Shown here piece by piece: positions 47,993 to 57,394 of a DNA stretch of 64,000 bases (position 1 is its first letter; each line of letters begins with the position of its first letter). A program made the position numbers and the translations under genes. The stretch spans positions 1-64,000 of IMG/VR virus record IMGVR_UViG_3300044825_001572; one strand, given 5' to 3'. Under the pieces are notes generated by a model. It worked only from the letters and a program-made list of their open reading frames with translations, searched no databases and was not told the origin of the DNA. Origin of the DNA: a virus.

Positions 47993-48838
47993 TTATATGT
48001 TATCTCCTTCATATTCTACGATTAATTTATCTACATCTTTTCTTTCGGCAAATACTGTATAAAAGCAATCTATAGGACCACTTAAATTATTCGCAATATT
48101 TATAACTTTACCCCATTCTATATTTTTTACATAAAGTTCTTGATATGCATTATTTGGTGTTAAATTGACTGTGATAGTTTCTATATCGACTAAATTATCC
48201 CAATATTCAGGTAAAATAATTTTATTTTTGTTTTTTAATTTTCCTCTATAATATACACCAACTTCTGGACCTTCAATACAAGCATGTCGTAGTCTCATTC
48301 CACTTTTATTTGGATGAGGAATATCAAATTGTTTAAATGGTGCCGCTACTGATGAAAACGCGCCAAAAGTTGCCTTTATTGATGCTGCATCTATATCACC
48401 ACAAAATATTTTTCCAGTAACATTTAAAGCAGAATTCATAGTTACTGGACCATTAAAAATTCCAGTATCATTACCTATGTTTATTGCATTTTTTAAGTCT
48501 GCACCATTTTTAGTTTCAACTGCTGTTACATTTACAGACCCTGTAAAATTACTAATAGCAGAAACATTTAAAGTTCCAGCGATATTTGTTATAGGACCTA
48601 AAAAATTAGATACTCCTACAACTTCTAATGATGCTGGGGCTGATAGTCCAGCAAGTGGTGGACCAATCATACAAGATGCCCGAGCTACACCAATTTGTGG
48701 AGTAGCTCCAATGTATACGGGACCATTTAAAACTGCAGTTCCAGGAATTACCCTTGAAGTTGCTGTAAGAAATGAGGTATCTACTTGACCTACAACTAAT
48801 TTATCTCCAACATGAGAAATTGAAGTAATATGAGCCAT
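47993..48838 (-). CDS. Virion structural protein, 281 aa
   Basis: N-terminal half (about 1-160) is fibre-like (VGVSNFLGPITNIAGTLNVS, GPVTMNSALNVTGKIFCGDI). The C-terminal 110 residues form a distinct domain starting KQFDIPHPNKSGMRLRHACI and EGPEVGVYYRGKLKNKNKII. This HP(N/T)K..MRLRH.C(I/L)EGPE..VY.RGK domain is, by my recollection, widespread in virion proteins of marine phages; its position suggests a tip or C-terminal chaperone. Follows the spike gene by four bases. Confidence 0.75.
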   Translation of the reverse strand: MAHITSISHVGDKLVVGQVDTSFLTATSRVIPGTAVLNGPVYIGATPQIGVARASCMIGPPLAGLSAPASLEVVGVSNFLGPITNIAGTLNVSAISNFTGSVNVTAVETKNGADLKNAINIGNDTGIFNGPVTMNSALNVTGKIFCGDIDAASIKATFGAFSSVAAPFKQFDIPHPNKSGMRLRHACIEGPEVGVYYRGKLKNKNKIILPEYWDNLVDIETITVNLTPNNAYQELYVKNIEWGKVINIANNLSGPIDCFYTVFAERKDVDKLIVEYEGDNI

Positions 48839-48842
48839 AGTA

Positions 48843-49406
48843 TCAACCTATACCCAAACAATCCTTGAAGAATTTTTTTAATGATTGCAATCCACTAAAT
48901 GCTTGTCCTAAAAAGCTTCCTTGAACTAAATCTACACTACTACCATCGCTGTTTTGAATCTGTGCCGAACCAGATTTAGTTCCAGCCATAGTTTCTAGAT
49001 TTCCAGACCCAGCAACAGTAATATTAGTACCATTTTCTCGTATGGAGGGTGCTCTAATTTCTATAATTTTTCCAGAATTTAGAGTTATTTCTCCACTACC
49101 ATCTTCTGCTACTATTCTAATATTTTTTGCTTTAAGAATAATATCACCATTCTGTGCTTCTAGATGAATGTTACCATTTTTAGCTAATATTATTTTTCCT
49201 GGTTGATCTTCTTTACAAGTATTTCCAACGTATTCATAAGAAGTATTAGGAGTAACTTCAACTTTAACTCCGTCACTTTGCATCATCATAGCATTACCAT
49301 TATCTGTGGTAACACCATATTCTACTTGATAGTTACCATAATTTACATTGCTATAGATTTTAGCAGCAGCTAAAGTTTCTAAATCATATCCTCGTTGATT
49401 TGTCAT
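48843..49406 (-). CDS. Baseplate spike beta-helix protein, 187 aa
   Basis: Start ATG at 49406 (MTNQRGYDLETLAAAKIYSN) overlaps the gp5-like stop by four bases (ATGA). Residues about 70-120 repeat GNIHLEAQNGDIILKAKNIR-type strands like the triple-stranded beta-helix of the T4 gp5 C-terminus and VgrG spikes. Since the adjacent gp5-like protein lacks such a helix, this separate protein probably supplies the membrane-piercing needle. The C-terminus ends SLKKFFKDCLGIG. Confidence 0.75.
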   Translation of the reverse strand: MTNQRGYDLETLAAAKIYSNVNYGNYQVEYGVTTDNGNAMMMQSDGVKVEVTPNTSYEYVGNTCKEDQPGKIILAKNGNIHLEAQNGDIILKAKNIRIVAEDGSGEITLNSGKIIEIRAPSIRENGTNITVAGSGNLETMAGTKSGSAQIQNSDGSSVDLVQGSFLGQAFSGLQSLKKFFKDCLGIG

Positions 49407-51922
49407 ACGCAATCTACTACTTTAATTACTCCTAATTCATTAATAGCAATACCAGAAGAAATATTTCCTTTTGGTAAGTATTTTATAACTGGGTACAATA
49501 CTGCTCCTTCTCCATTATTACTATCTATAAAGGTTGTTGGTAATGTAGTGAATTCTGTAGGACAGAACACAGAACTTACACCAACAATTGAACCATTATT
49601 TGATACTATTGGTGTTATTATACATTCCCCAACTTCTATTCTATCACCAGTGCTATATCCAATTCCGGGATTAGGAATAACAATTCCAGTTAGAATGCCA
49701 GAATTAATTGTACCAATTCCACTTGGTAATGATGGGAAGAATGTAGAAATTCCAAGTGTTATTGGTAAAGTCCCTATTCCAATTGGTACTACAGTTCCTG
49801 GAGGAGATTGATTTGGATTTGTTGAGGGGATTTGAAGTATTGGTGACAACCTGTCATTAACTAAAACTACAGTCCTAGCAACAATATCTTGATTGGAATT
49901 TAATAAATCAAAAGTTAATTGCTCTACCTGCTCTCCAATACTATCTTGTCTAATTTTTACTTGAACTGATGCAGTAGAGTTAAATATCGTTACTGTTCCT
50001 GAAACAGGACCATCAATATCTTCTGGGGTAATTTCTCCACCTAAAGTATATCCTAAAGTTGTTCCATCAGTAACATTCTCTGTTAGTATCGTGAAGTTAC
50101 ACACTTCCCCCTCATAGAAAGAATACTTATCTGCTGTTACAAGATAATATGGATTTATTACTAACCCATCAAGATTAGTTTCACAATATCCACTACCAGT
50201 AGAAGTTACATAAATTTGAGTAACTTTTCCTCCAGAAATTACCGAACTTGCTTTAGCACCAGAGCCAGTATTAGTGTTATCAATAATTGAAACTGATGGT
50301 GGAACACTATATCCAAATCCCTGATTTACAACTTCTATAGAAAGAATTGAACCATTCTCCCCAATAACAGCAACTGCTTGTGCTCCAATTCCATCACCAT
50401 AGATAATGACTTCTGGTGGAATACAAGTAGCTCTTATATTGCCAGTATTTACAATATCACGTTGAGATTGTGGGTTGATGACTCTATCTGCACAATTTGG
50501 GAAAATTGCTGCACTTGAACCTCCACCATAAATTGATAGAAAATTTACTGAGGTCTCTAAACTATCATTAAATCCTCTAATCACATTCATCTTACCAACA
50601 ACTCTATTCCAGTTATCCTTTTCAGCTTGACTTGGACCAACAGCTAAAGCCCATTCACTTGGAGTTTTACATTTTAAATTATCACAACCAATGAGATTAA
50701 AAATTTGTGTTGCTATAGAAGTTGCTTTTGATAAAATACTTTTTACTTGTGAAACCCCATTTAATAGCCAATCCAATCCTGAAAGTATTGGCGCTAAAAG
50801 ATCATCAATAATATCTAAAAGTTTATTTAAGATAGTGGCAGTGAACTCTTCTACTGCACATACTGGAGCGTTAATAGCTCTACCAACTAATCCTTGAAGC
50901 ATATCTAAGAGAAAGTCAAGTAATTGGTCTAGTATTCTTTCAAATAGACAGAAAATAATATTTAAAATATTTTTAGTCGCTTCACCAACTATTGGCTGTT
51001 GTGGAATAGGTACTACAAGACCCACAAATTTTGAAAACAAACAACCAACCATTTTCATAATAATGTTTCTCATATTGTTTATGAGAAACTTTAATGTTCC
51101 TGTTATTATTCTAGCAGTCCTTTTTATTTCTTGGGCAATATCAACAACAGTATTGAGAATTGGGTCAATATAAGTTCCCAAGTAACTTTCAAGACCGCTA
51201 ACAACTGCTATAAAATTTTGAATTGCTCTTGTAATTTTACCAATTACATTATCATCACAACCATTTTCACTTACAATTTTTTCCTTTTCAGCTTGTGCAT
51301 ATGCTTTAGCTAATGCTGAATCTACAGGAAAAAACTTATCAGAATTCTTTGAGAATGTAGTATCTATCCCAACTGAAGTGGGGTCTTGCATCAATCCCCC
51401 AATAATATTTCCACCAGAATTTGATGGTTCCCCTTGAGAAGTATTTGTTTTGGCTACTTGTTTCGTTGGACCTTTAACTACTCTTGAACCTTTTGTATGG
51501 CCTGTGAATGGTTTAAATGCTATTTCATCAACATCAAAACTTGGAACGTTAGCATTTCTATAAATTGAACCAATTACTACCGGCTGTTGAGCGTCATCAC
51601 CATCTAGAAAAAATCCAAAAACTGTTTCGCCACCAATTAGTTTATGAGTTTTACCTAATCCTCCTTGTGCGTTCCCATCACTTGGAGATACTAATACATG
51701 AGCCCAAGGTAAATCTTTATCTGGAAGTTCTGTTCTATCATAAGTATGATATCCAATTATCCTCACTTTACATCTATAAGCCCAAGCTTGTGAGTGTTTG
51801 GTAAAATCTATACCAACCTTATCATCTTTATCCCACACCTCAGGTGGAGCAACTTGACCCAACCACCAGATAAATCCATCTTTACCAAGATAATTAGATT
51901 TTAAAAGACTTTCCTCAATCAT
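49403..51922 (-). CDS. 5: gp5-like baseplate hub/spike protein without lysozyme, 839 aa
   Basis: Residues about 10-130 match the OB-fold of T4 gp5 (DGFIWWLGQVAPPEVWDKDD, then CKVRIIGYHTYDRTELPDKD, LPWAHVLVSPSDGNAQGGLG, TVFGFFLDGDDAQQPVVIGS). Residues about 210-440 are long helices (pore- or coiled-coil-like). From about 515 two 'GFGYSVPPSVSI'-type repeats occur, then a Calx-beta-like domain at about 615-710 (KYSFYEGEVCNFTILTENVT). No T4-type lysozyme domain is present (no E-x8-D-x5-T core seen), unlike T4 gp5. Overlaps the spike-tip gene by four bases. Confidence 0.85.
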   Translation of the reverse strand: MIEESLLKSNYLGKDGFIWWLGQVAPPEVWDKDDKVGIDFTKHSQAWAYRCKVRIIGYHTYDRTELPDKDLPWAHVLVSPSDGNAQGGLGKTHKLIGGETVFGFFLDGDDAQQPVVIGSIYRNANVPSFDVDEIAFKPFTGHTKGSRVVKGPTKQVAKTNTSQGEPSNSGGNIIGGLMQDPTSVGIDTTFSKNSDKFFPVDSALAKAYAQAEKEKIVSENGCDDNVIGKITRAIQNFIAVVSGLESYLGTYIDPILNTVVDIAQEIKRTARIITGTLKFLINNMRNIIMKMVGCLFSKFVGLVVPIPQQPIVGEATKNILNIIFCLFERILDQLLDFLLDMLQGLVGRAINAPVCAVEEFTATILNKLLDIIDDLLAPILSGLDWLLNGVSQVKSILSKATSIATQIFNLIGCDNLKCKTPSEWALAVGPSQAEKDNWNRVVGKMNVIRGFNDSLETSVNFLSIYGGGSSAAIFPNCADRVINPQSQRDIVNTGNIRATCIPPEVIIYGDGIGAQAVAVIGENGSILSIEVVNQGFGYSVPPSVSIIDNTNTGSGAKASSVISGGKVTQIYVTSTGSGYCETNLDGLVINPYYLVTADKYSFYEGEVCNFTILTENVTDGTTLGYTLGGEITPEDIDGPVSGTVTIFNSTASVQVKIRQDSIGEQVEQLTFDLLNSNQDIVARTVVLVNDRLSPILQIPSTNPNQSPPGTVVPIGIGTLPITLGISTFFPSLPSGIGTINSGILTGIVIPNPGIGYSTGDRIEVGECIITPIVSNNGSIVGVSSVFCPTEFTTLPTTFIDSNNGEGAVLYPVIKYLPKGNISSGIAINELGVIKVVDCV

Positions 51923-51927
51923 TTTAA

Positions 51928-52137
51928 TTAAATATCATATTTACGACATTCTGGAGCATCTGGATTTAAATCACAATATAGTTCTAATGATGATGGAATT
52001 TGAGTTATATCTGGATGATTTTTTATATATCTATCCAATTCTTCCATATAACTTTCTAAATATCTCCTTCTTTGTTTTGTTATATTATCCCCATCTAATT
52101 CATTAATAATATTTTGAAATAAAGTTTTAATTTCCAT
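51928..52137 (-). CDS. Hypothetical protein between hub genes, 69 aa
   Basis: Starts MEIKTLFQNIINELDGDNIT one base after the stop of the gp27-like gene; an ATG at 52170 (80 aa) is an alternative, preceded by a weak GAG. Helical, with KQRRRYLESYMEELDRYIKN, and ending LNPDAPECRKYDI. Conserved place between gp27-like and gp5-like genes suggests a small hub or assembly factor. Not recognised. Confidence 0.65.
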   Translation of the reverse strand: MEIKTLFQNIINELDGDNITKQRRRYLESYMEELDRYIKNHPDITQIPSSLELYCDLNPDAPECRKYDI

Positions 52138-52138
52138 A

Positions 52139-53476
52139 TTAAACAATATTGGAAGAGCTGTATAGTCCATAACTATCTCGTATTAATTTCAAACTTGTTA
52201 CCATTGTTGCTGGTTCCATATGATGTCTTAACTCTTTTATGAGATAGTTTCCACTTTGTTGGTCGTCAGCTTCAAGATTATTTCCACTGCGTATTGCTGG
52301 AAATTCTGCATAAATTACATCACCAACTTTTAAATTTATGTTACAAGGGACTACCATATTTAGGGATTGAGTGAATAATAAATTGTATCTAGAAGTAGAT
52401 TTAGCCATATCAGTTTCATCTCTCATAGGAGTTTTATCTGTAATACTAGCTGGACCATCTTTATTATCCATGACCCCAATGTCCGAAGTTCTAACCATAA
52501 TTCTAGAAAAGCTTTCTCCAAGTTCTTCAGAAATAGCTACATTTGCATCAGCACCTAAGGTTGAAGCATCTTTTATTTCATCTTTCAGAACATATTTAAT
52601 AATAGATAATCTATTTTCATATAAATTATAAAAATATGTCGCATTGGCGTACATACCAACTCTTAAGTTTTTCAACAAATCTGTGTTTTTCTCAAAATTA
52701 TAATTAAGTATTGTATACTCATTAATTGGTGAACTTCCTTGTATGACTTGAGAATAATAATATTTTGGAATATTTTTTAAATTAGATGTTCCAGATTGGG
52801 TATTTTTAACTAATTTTTCAACACTTTTAAAATTAAATCCTTCACTATTTTGATAAAATAAAAATCCAGCTACTCCTTTTGCTTGAGCAGTTAAATCTGC
52901 TCCACTTGTATTGGTAGCAGAATTACTTTCTGGAATTGATTTTGGTCCAAGCCAGGTTAAAATATGAAAAGGCTTTTTTTGGTTACTTATAAATGAATAG
53001 CTATTAGCAGTTTTTTCTATATTACTATCTTTGAAGTTATCCGTTTGTAATATATCCTTTAAAATTTTTTTAACAGATTGATCTATAGTTCCATCGTATC
53101 TTTTTTTACAACGTATAGTCTCATTTGTAATTCCTTCTCTAGAAATTAAATTAAGAGTAAATGTTTCGGCAGTACTAGTTTGAGTTATTCCAGAAACTTT
53201 ATATACATATAAAGTTTTATTTCCTTGGAATTCAAAATCTCCAAATGCTGTAGTAATTGATAATGCTACTGCTTCTCCACCCCTTATTGGTAATACATTT
53301 AATATAGATGTACTACAGAGGACTTGAACTGTAAGCATTATTGATGGAGATAATAAATCTTCATAATAATCAAGAAATAATAATGATGAAGATCCCATTA
53401 AGTCAATAGTTTTACTACCATCTAAAGATGTAATAGTAAATAATCTAGGGTTTAGTGAACTTACTGCTGCAGACAT
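52139..53476 (-). CDS. 27: gp27-like baseplate hub protein, 445 aa
   Basis: The pattern of the tail-hub family (T4 gp27, Mu gp44, VgrG N-part) is visible: beta-barrel residues about 10-130 with VLPIRGGEAVALSITTAFGD and KTLYVYKVSGITQTSTAETF, then ETIRCKKRYDGTIDQSVKKI (helix leading to 'IL'), a second barrel, and a C-terminal INLKVGDVIYAEFPAIRSGN. T4 gp27 has 391 residues. It sits between the M23 protein and the gp5-like spike, the expected hub context. Family call by pattern and position, not by close identity. Confidence 0.75.
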   Translation of the reverse strand: MSAAVSSLNPRLFTITSLDGSKTIDLMGSSSLLFLDYYEDLLSPSIMLTVQVLCSTSILNVLPIRGGEAVALSITTAFGDFEFQGNKTLYVYKVSGITQTSTAETFTLNLISREGITNETIRCKKRYDGTIDQSVKKILKDILQTDNFKDSNIEKTANSYSFISNQKKPFHILTWLGPKSIPESNSATNTSGADLTAQAKGVAGFLFYQNSEGFNFKSVEKLVKNTQSGTSNLKNIPKYYYSQVIQGSSPINEYTILNYNFEKNTDLLKNLRVGMYANATYFYNLYENRLSIIKYVLKDEIKDASTLGADANVAISEELGESFSRIMVRTSDIGVMDNKDGPASITDKTPMRDETDMAKSTSRYNLLFTQSLNMVVPCNINLKVGDVIYAEFPAIRSGNNLEADDQQSGNYLIKELRHHMEPATMVTSLKLIRDSYGLYSSSNIV

Positions 53477-55264
53477 TTATGTTGAGGATAAGCTTGTTAA
53501 TAAAATACTCTTCATCAAACTATTTAATACCAAAGAACCTGTTTCTGGAGATATAACAATAGATTGTCCTCCACCCCCACCCCCTACGGGTATCATCATA
53601 GGTCTTTGTGAACCTCCACCACCAGGAGATAAATTAGAAATAATTGTTTGCTTTTCCATAATATACGATTGTCCTTGAGAATATGAAGGATATATTTCAA
53701 TTTGCCTTTCTTGTTTAGGTGGAGATAACATTACATTTTTAGGTAATGGTTGAGTAATTGGTTTTTGTTGTGATTGAGTTGATGCGATTTGAGGAGTTGT
53801 TGAAGTTTGTGGTTTAGTTTGAGATTGTTGTGGTAAATATAAATTTATTCCAGAAGATTGTTGTGTTATATCAGTATTTGATGAATTTTTTAAGCTATTC
53901 TCCTTGGCTTTATCTACAGATAACGGAGCAGGAAGTCTTTTAGCACTTCCCCCAGGACCCACACCAGCATTAAGTGGATTAATAGGAGTTCCACCTTTAT
54001 GAACTTCAAAATGTAGATGTGTAGATTGACCTGCTGGAAATAGTTTGGCAATTTGTTGCCCTCCATAAACAATATCACCTTGCTTTACTAGTGGAGTTAT
54101 ATGGAAATATTTTGTCTTCATTCCATTTCCGTGGTCTATCATTACTCCACTATTATAACTTCCATTAGGAGACGCCCAGATAACTCTTCCACTTTTATAT
54201 GCAACAACCGGAGCATCCAAAGCACCTTTATGATGAGTCATATCTAGCCCAGCGTGTTGTCTAGCTCCACCATCCCTTGGAGCACCAAATGCTTGACCTG
54301 GACTTATAGTTCCTCTAGTTCCAACATCACCTCCTGGTAATGGAAAAAATGTATCTCCATCTACTGGCCCATCATAAGTCTCATTACTAGGAACATCTGG
54401 AAAATCTGGATATTCAGTAGGTTCATTATATGGATTATCAACATTATTTCCCATAAGACTACCAATATTCATAGAGAAGTCTTCAAATTTAATTACGGCT
54501 TCATTAAATTTCATCAATACTTCACTAAAAGATTGAGTAGATACATCAGGTTTCTTTGAAGCTGCTTTTTGTTTTTCTTCTTGAGTTTTTAATTGTTGTT
54601 CTTGCTTTTGTTTAGTATCTCCAGTTATTGCTTCATAAGCTCTATCTGCTCCATAACCACCAAGAAATCCCCCAGCGGCACCACCAACCATACCTATAAC
54701 AAATCCAACTCCCGGAACTGGTATTAATGCTTGACCTAATGCACCAGCTAATAATGAACCAGCAAGTGCTCCACCAAAAGACCCTACTGCACCAGAAGCT
54801 GCTTTACCTACACTTTCCCCTTCAGCAAGTCCAGTAGCAAAATCTAATCCTGCAAAAACTGCATTGGCAATTCCTAATGCCCTTATTCCACCTAAACGTA
54901 ATTTTCCACCACGAACTGTAGGATTTGGTTGAGGTCTAGACTTATTTGGACTTTTACCAACTTTCTCACCTTTTCCAGGAAACATTCCAGAAATAAATCC
55001 ACCTAAATCTAATGCTCCACCTAATAAATTTTGTAATAGATTCCCAGCAGAGCCAAAACTACTTACAATATTAATATTAGCTAAATTTTTTATTTTTCTT
55101 TTATCTGGAAGTTGCTGCCTCTCAAGTTTTAATATTTCTATTTCTAAAAATCTAGAAAAATCTTGAAATTCTCTTTGAGCTTTCGGTAAAGCTCTTTGAT
55201 TTCGATTACCTATAGTAACAATATTATTTGCAGCAATAGAAAGAGGAGATTGAGTAATAGCCAT
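53477..55264 (-). CDS. Tail-associated M23 peptidase, 595 aa
   Basis: Residues about 325-440 are an M23 (LytM-type) zinc endopeptidase that cuts peptidoglycan cross-bridges: ARQHAGLDMTHHKG carries the H-x(3)-D pair (about 338/342) and STHLHFEVHKGG the HxH motif (about 415-417). Residues about 150-215 are a glycine-zipper hydrophobic segment (GGALAGSLLAGALGQALIPV). The C-terminal third is Gln/Pro-rich. T4 has no such enzyme in its hub. TAATG junction with the lysozyme gene upstream; the pair probably opens the cyanobacterial wall during injection. Confidence 0.9.
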   Translation of the reverse strand: MAITQSPLSIAANNIVTIGNRNQRALPKAQREFQDFSRFLEIEILKLERQQLPDKRKIKNLANINIVSSFGSAGNLLQNLLGGALDLGGFISGMFPGKGEKVGKSPNKSRPQPNPTVRGGKLRLGGIRALGIANAVFAGLDFATGLAEGESVGKAASGAVGSFGGALAGSLLAGALGQALIPVPGVGFVIGMVGGAAGGFLGGYGADRAYEAITGDTKQKQEQQLKTQEEKQKAASKKPDVSTQSFSEVLMKFNEAVIKFEDFSMNIGSLMGNNVDNPYNEPTEYPDFPDVPSNETYDGPVDGDTFFPLPGGDVGTRGTISPGQAFGAPRDGGARQHAGLDMTHHKGALDAPVVAYKSGRVIWASPNGSYNSGVMIDHGNGMKTKYFHITPLVKQGDIVYGGQQIAKLFPAGQSTHLHFEVHKGGTPINPLNAGVGPGGSAKRLPAPLSVDKAKENSLKNSSNTDITQQSSGINLYLPQQSQTKPQTSTTPQIASTQSQQKPITQPLPKNVMLSPPKQERQIEIYPSYSQGQSYIMEKQTIISNLSPGGGGSQRPMMIPVGGGGGGQSIVISPETGSLVLNSLMKSILLTSLSST

Positions 55265-57219
55265 TATCCGTCAACAATATTATACACTATTCTAGAGTAC
55301 ATAGTTAAAAAGTTATCAGGATTTGTTGTTGGTAAGAATGGAACTTCTGGAGGATTTGCATTATTGGATGGAGGAGTAACTAAATTATTACCACCAGAAG
55401 ATTGCTGTTGCCCTCCACCACCAGCATCAATAATTGTTGGTGGTAGTGAAATTGTTTGTGGAACTTGTTGAGCTGGTTGTGATATAGTTTGTGCTCTAGC
55501 CTGAGCTGATTGAGATGCTATTGGTGCTGCAGTAACTTGAGTTGTCTGTGATTTTTGAGGTGTTATAGTTCCAAGAGTTTTTGATTTCCCTAACACCTGT
55601 TCTGCAGCTACCACTCTTTCCCTAAGTTCTCTTGGACCTTGATCTGCTGGACCTTCATATCTACCAAGAATTATCTTAGTAGCAGCTTCAATATTTCCAG
55701 AAGCTTTCAAATCTCTTAGTACGTCTGCATAATTTGTACTTAATTCTTTAACTAAAAATCCATAGTTGATTTCATCCGTTAATGGCTGTTTAGTTGGATC
55801 TATACCCTTAGATTTTGCATATTCAAACAATCTCTTTTGCCTACCTGGGCTCGTCCATTGCGCCCAACCATAACCACTTCCTGTTCTCATAGCCTCAGTC
55901 AATAATCCACTACCACCACCTTGAAGTTGAGCTGGATTTAATTGAGAACTTTCATTAAGTAAATTTCCAACAATAGCAGAAGCCTGATAATCTTTTAGCC
56001 CCAAATCTTTTTGCAATCTTTGGGTTATTTCAGCACCCTTTTCAGTTACTCCTTGAGAAAAGGATCCCATAGTTGCTGTGGCTTCCTTACCTGGAGGCGT
56101 AGTTGGTGAAACCCCACCTCCACCTCCTCCCCCACCAGCTCCAGCAGAGCTTTTTGCTCCACTAAGAAGTCCGTTTACTGCTGCAACAAATCTATCTACA
56201 ATTGCAGAAAAACTTTCCACAATACCTTTTGGAATATACTGTTCCCCAGGAGCTGGACTTACTCCACTAGATAATAAACTTTCTTGATATTCTTTAGCTC
56301 TACCCATACCAGATGTTGCTGCGACGGCCCCACCAGCAGCTAATAAACCAGCTCCAACAATACCACCAGCTCTAGCTATATTTCTAACCTTTGGACCACC
56401 AGCTTGTCTTAACCTTCCACCAGGAACATCAATATCTAAATTTAACCCTCCAGATGATGGTGATGCTGTAGGTAGATTAGATAATTGATTTACAATTTTT
56501 ATTATAGTTTGTCTTAAAACTGCAGCAACTTCAAAACTTTCCTCAAATATTTTGCGGAGTGCTTTTAAATTCTTGTCTACAGTGCTAATATTTTTTCTAT
56601 CTCCAAAGAAATTAACAAATCCTATTGCATTTCTATAAAGGTCTAAGAATTTACTTAATACTGTATTTGGTCTTGTATCATCAAAACTTTTTACTTTATC
56701 TTGATAATCTTTTGAAAAATTTCTCAAAGTATTATCTAAAACAGACTTAACTTGATTTTGTATATTTTCTATAACTCTACTAAGATCTGATACTGAAGTT
56801 TGATTTTGAACTTGAAATTCGAGTGGATTTGTTATCTTACTCTGAATTTCCGTAGTTACATTTTTAGTATCTTTTTGTAAATAATTTATGTTTGATTGTA
56901 ATTCTCCAAGTCTTGAATATAAATCACTTCTTAATTTATTTAATTCTAAATCAGTTTCATTCTTCAAGAAATTTGTAGTATTTTTAATAGAATTATCAAC
57001 TTGATTTAAAATATTTGTAGAAATATTTGAAATAAGATTATTAATATTTGGAGTTATTGGAGCAACTCCTGGGCGATTAAATCCAACAATTTTATTTGCC
57101 GCGTTAGTTACAACAGAAGAAGCACCTAAATTACCACCAGTCATAAAACTACCAAAGCTATCAAAAGTAGCCTTAGAATTTCTAGTTATAGCTTGTGGAT
57201 TAAGAGTACTACTAACCAT
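55264..57219 (-). CDS. Tail lysozyme, 651 aa
   Basis: N-terminal half (residues 30-250) is helical and coiled-coil rich (KNETDLELNKLRSDLYSRLG). A hydrophobic glycine-rich stretch lies near 285-305 (GGIVGAGLLAAGGAVAATSG) and a poly-Gly linker near 370. Residues about 395-550 match the phage tail lysozyme family (ASAIVGNLLNESSQLNPAQL, SGYGWAQWTSPGRQKRLFEY, NYGFLVKELSTNYADVLRDL); the Glu of NLLNES is the expected catalytic acid. C-terminal Gln/Pro-rich tail. It should cleave glycan strands, complementing the M23 endopeptidase downstream. Confidence 0.88.
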   Translation of the reverse strand: MVSSTLNPQAITRNSKATFDSFGSFMTGGNLGASSVVTNAANKIVGFNRPGVAPITPNINNLISNISTNILNQVDNSIKNTTNFLKNETDLELNKLRSDLYSRLGELQSNINYLQKDTKNVTTEIQSKITNPLEFQVQNQTSVSDLSRVIENIQNQVKSVLDNTLRNFSKDYQDKVKSFDDTRPNTVLSKFLDLYRNAIGFVNFFGDRKNISTVDKNLKALRKIFEESFEVAAVLRQTIIKIVNQLSNLPTASPSSGGLNLDIDVPGGRLRQAGGPKVRNIARAGGIVGAGLLAAGGAVAATSGMGRAKEYQESLLSSGVSPAPGEQYIPKGIVESFSAIVDRFVAAVNGLLSGAKSSAGAGGGGGGGGVSPTTPPGKEATATMGSFSQGVTEKGAEITQRLQKDLGLKDYQASAIVGNLLNESSQLNPAQLQGGGSGLLTEAMRTGSGYGWAQWTSPGRQKRLFEYAKSKGIDPTKQPLTDEINYGFLVKELSTNYADVLRDLKASGNIEAATKIILGRYEGPADQGPRELRERVVAAEQVLGKSKTLGTITPQKSQTTQVTAAPIASQSAQARAQTISQPAQQVPQTISLPPTIIDAGGGGQQQSSGGNNLVTPPSNNANPPEVPFLPTTNPDNFLTMYSRIVYNIVDG

Positions 57220-57394
57220 TTAACTGTTGGTTTTTGAGATTTTCTTCTTCAATATGTTGTTCCAATAAACCAAGATAAATTTCTCGCTCCCAAGGAACAA
57301 AATTTTCAATCTCACTAATAGGCCATTTATGGAATTGTTGAACGGCAAAATTAATCCTAAAATAACTTTCAAGATTAATATAACTCATACTCAA
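57212..57394 (-). CDS. Small hub-assembly protein, 60 aa
   Basis: Starts MSMSYINLESYFRINFAVQQ and contains WPISEIENFVPWEREIYLGL then LEQHIEEENLK. A short 'PW.R..Y...L...(I/L)EEE' protein directly after the gp26-like gene is usual in T4-like phages, by my recollection, and recalls the G/GT pair of tail-assembly chaperones. ATGA overlap with gp26; eight-base overlap with the lysozyme gene. Exact role uncertain. Confidence 0.65.
   Translation of the reverse strand: MSMSYINLESYFRINFAVQQFHKWPISEIENFVPWEREIYLGLLEQHIEEENLKNQQLNG

Noticed and set aside
49403-51922. Lysozyme domain expected in a gp5 orthologue
   Set aside because: No T4-lysozyme-type Glu/Asp/Thr core could be found in the middle of the protein; helices and a Calx-beta-like domain are there instead.
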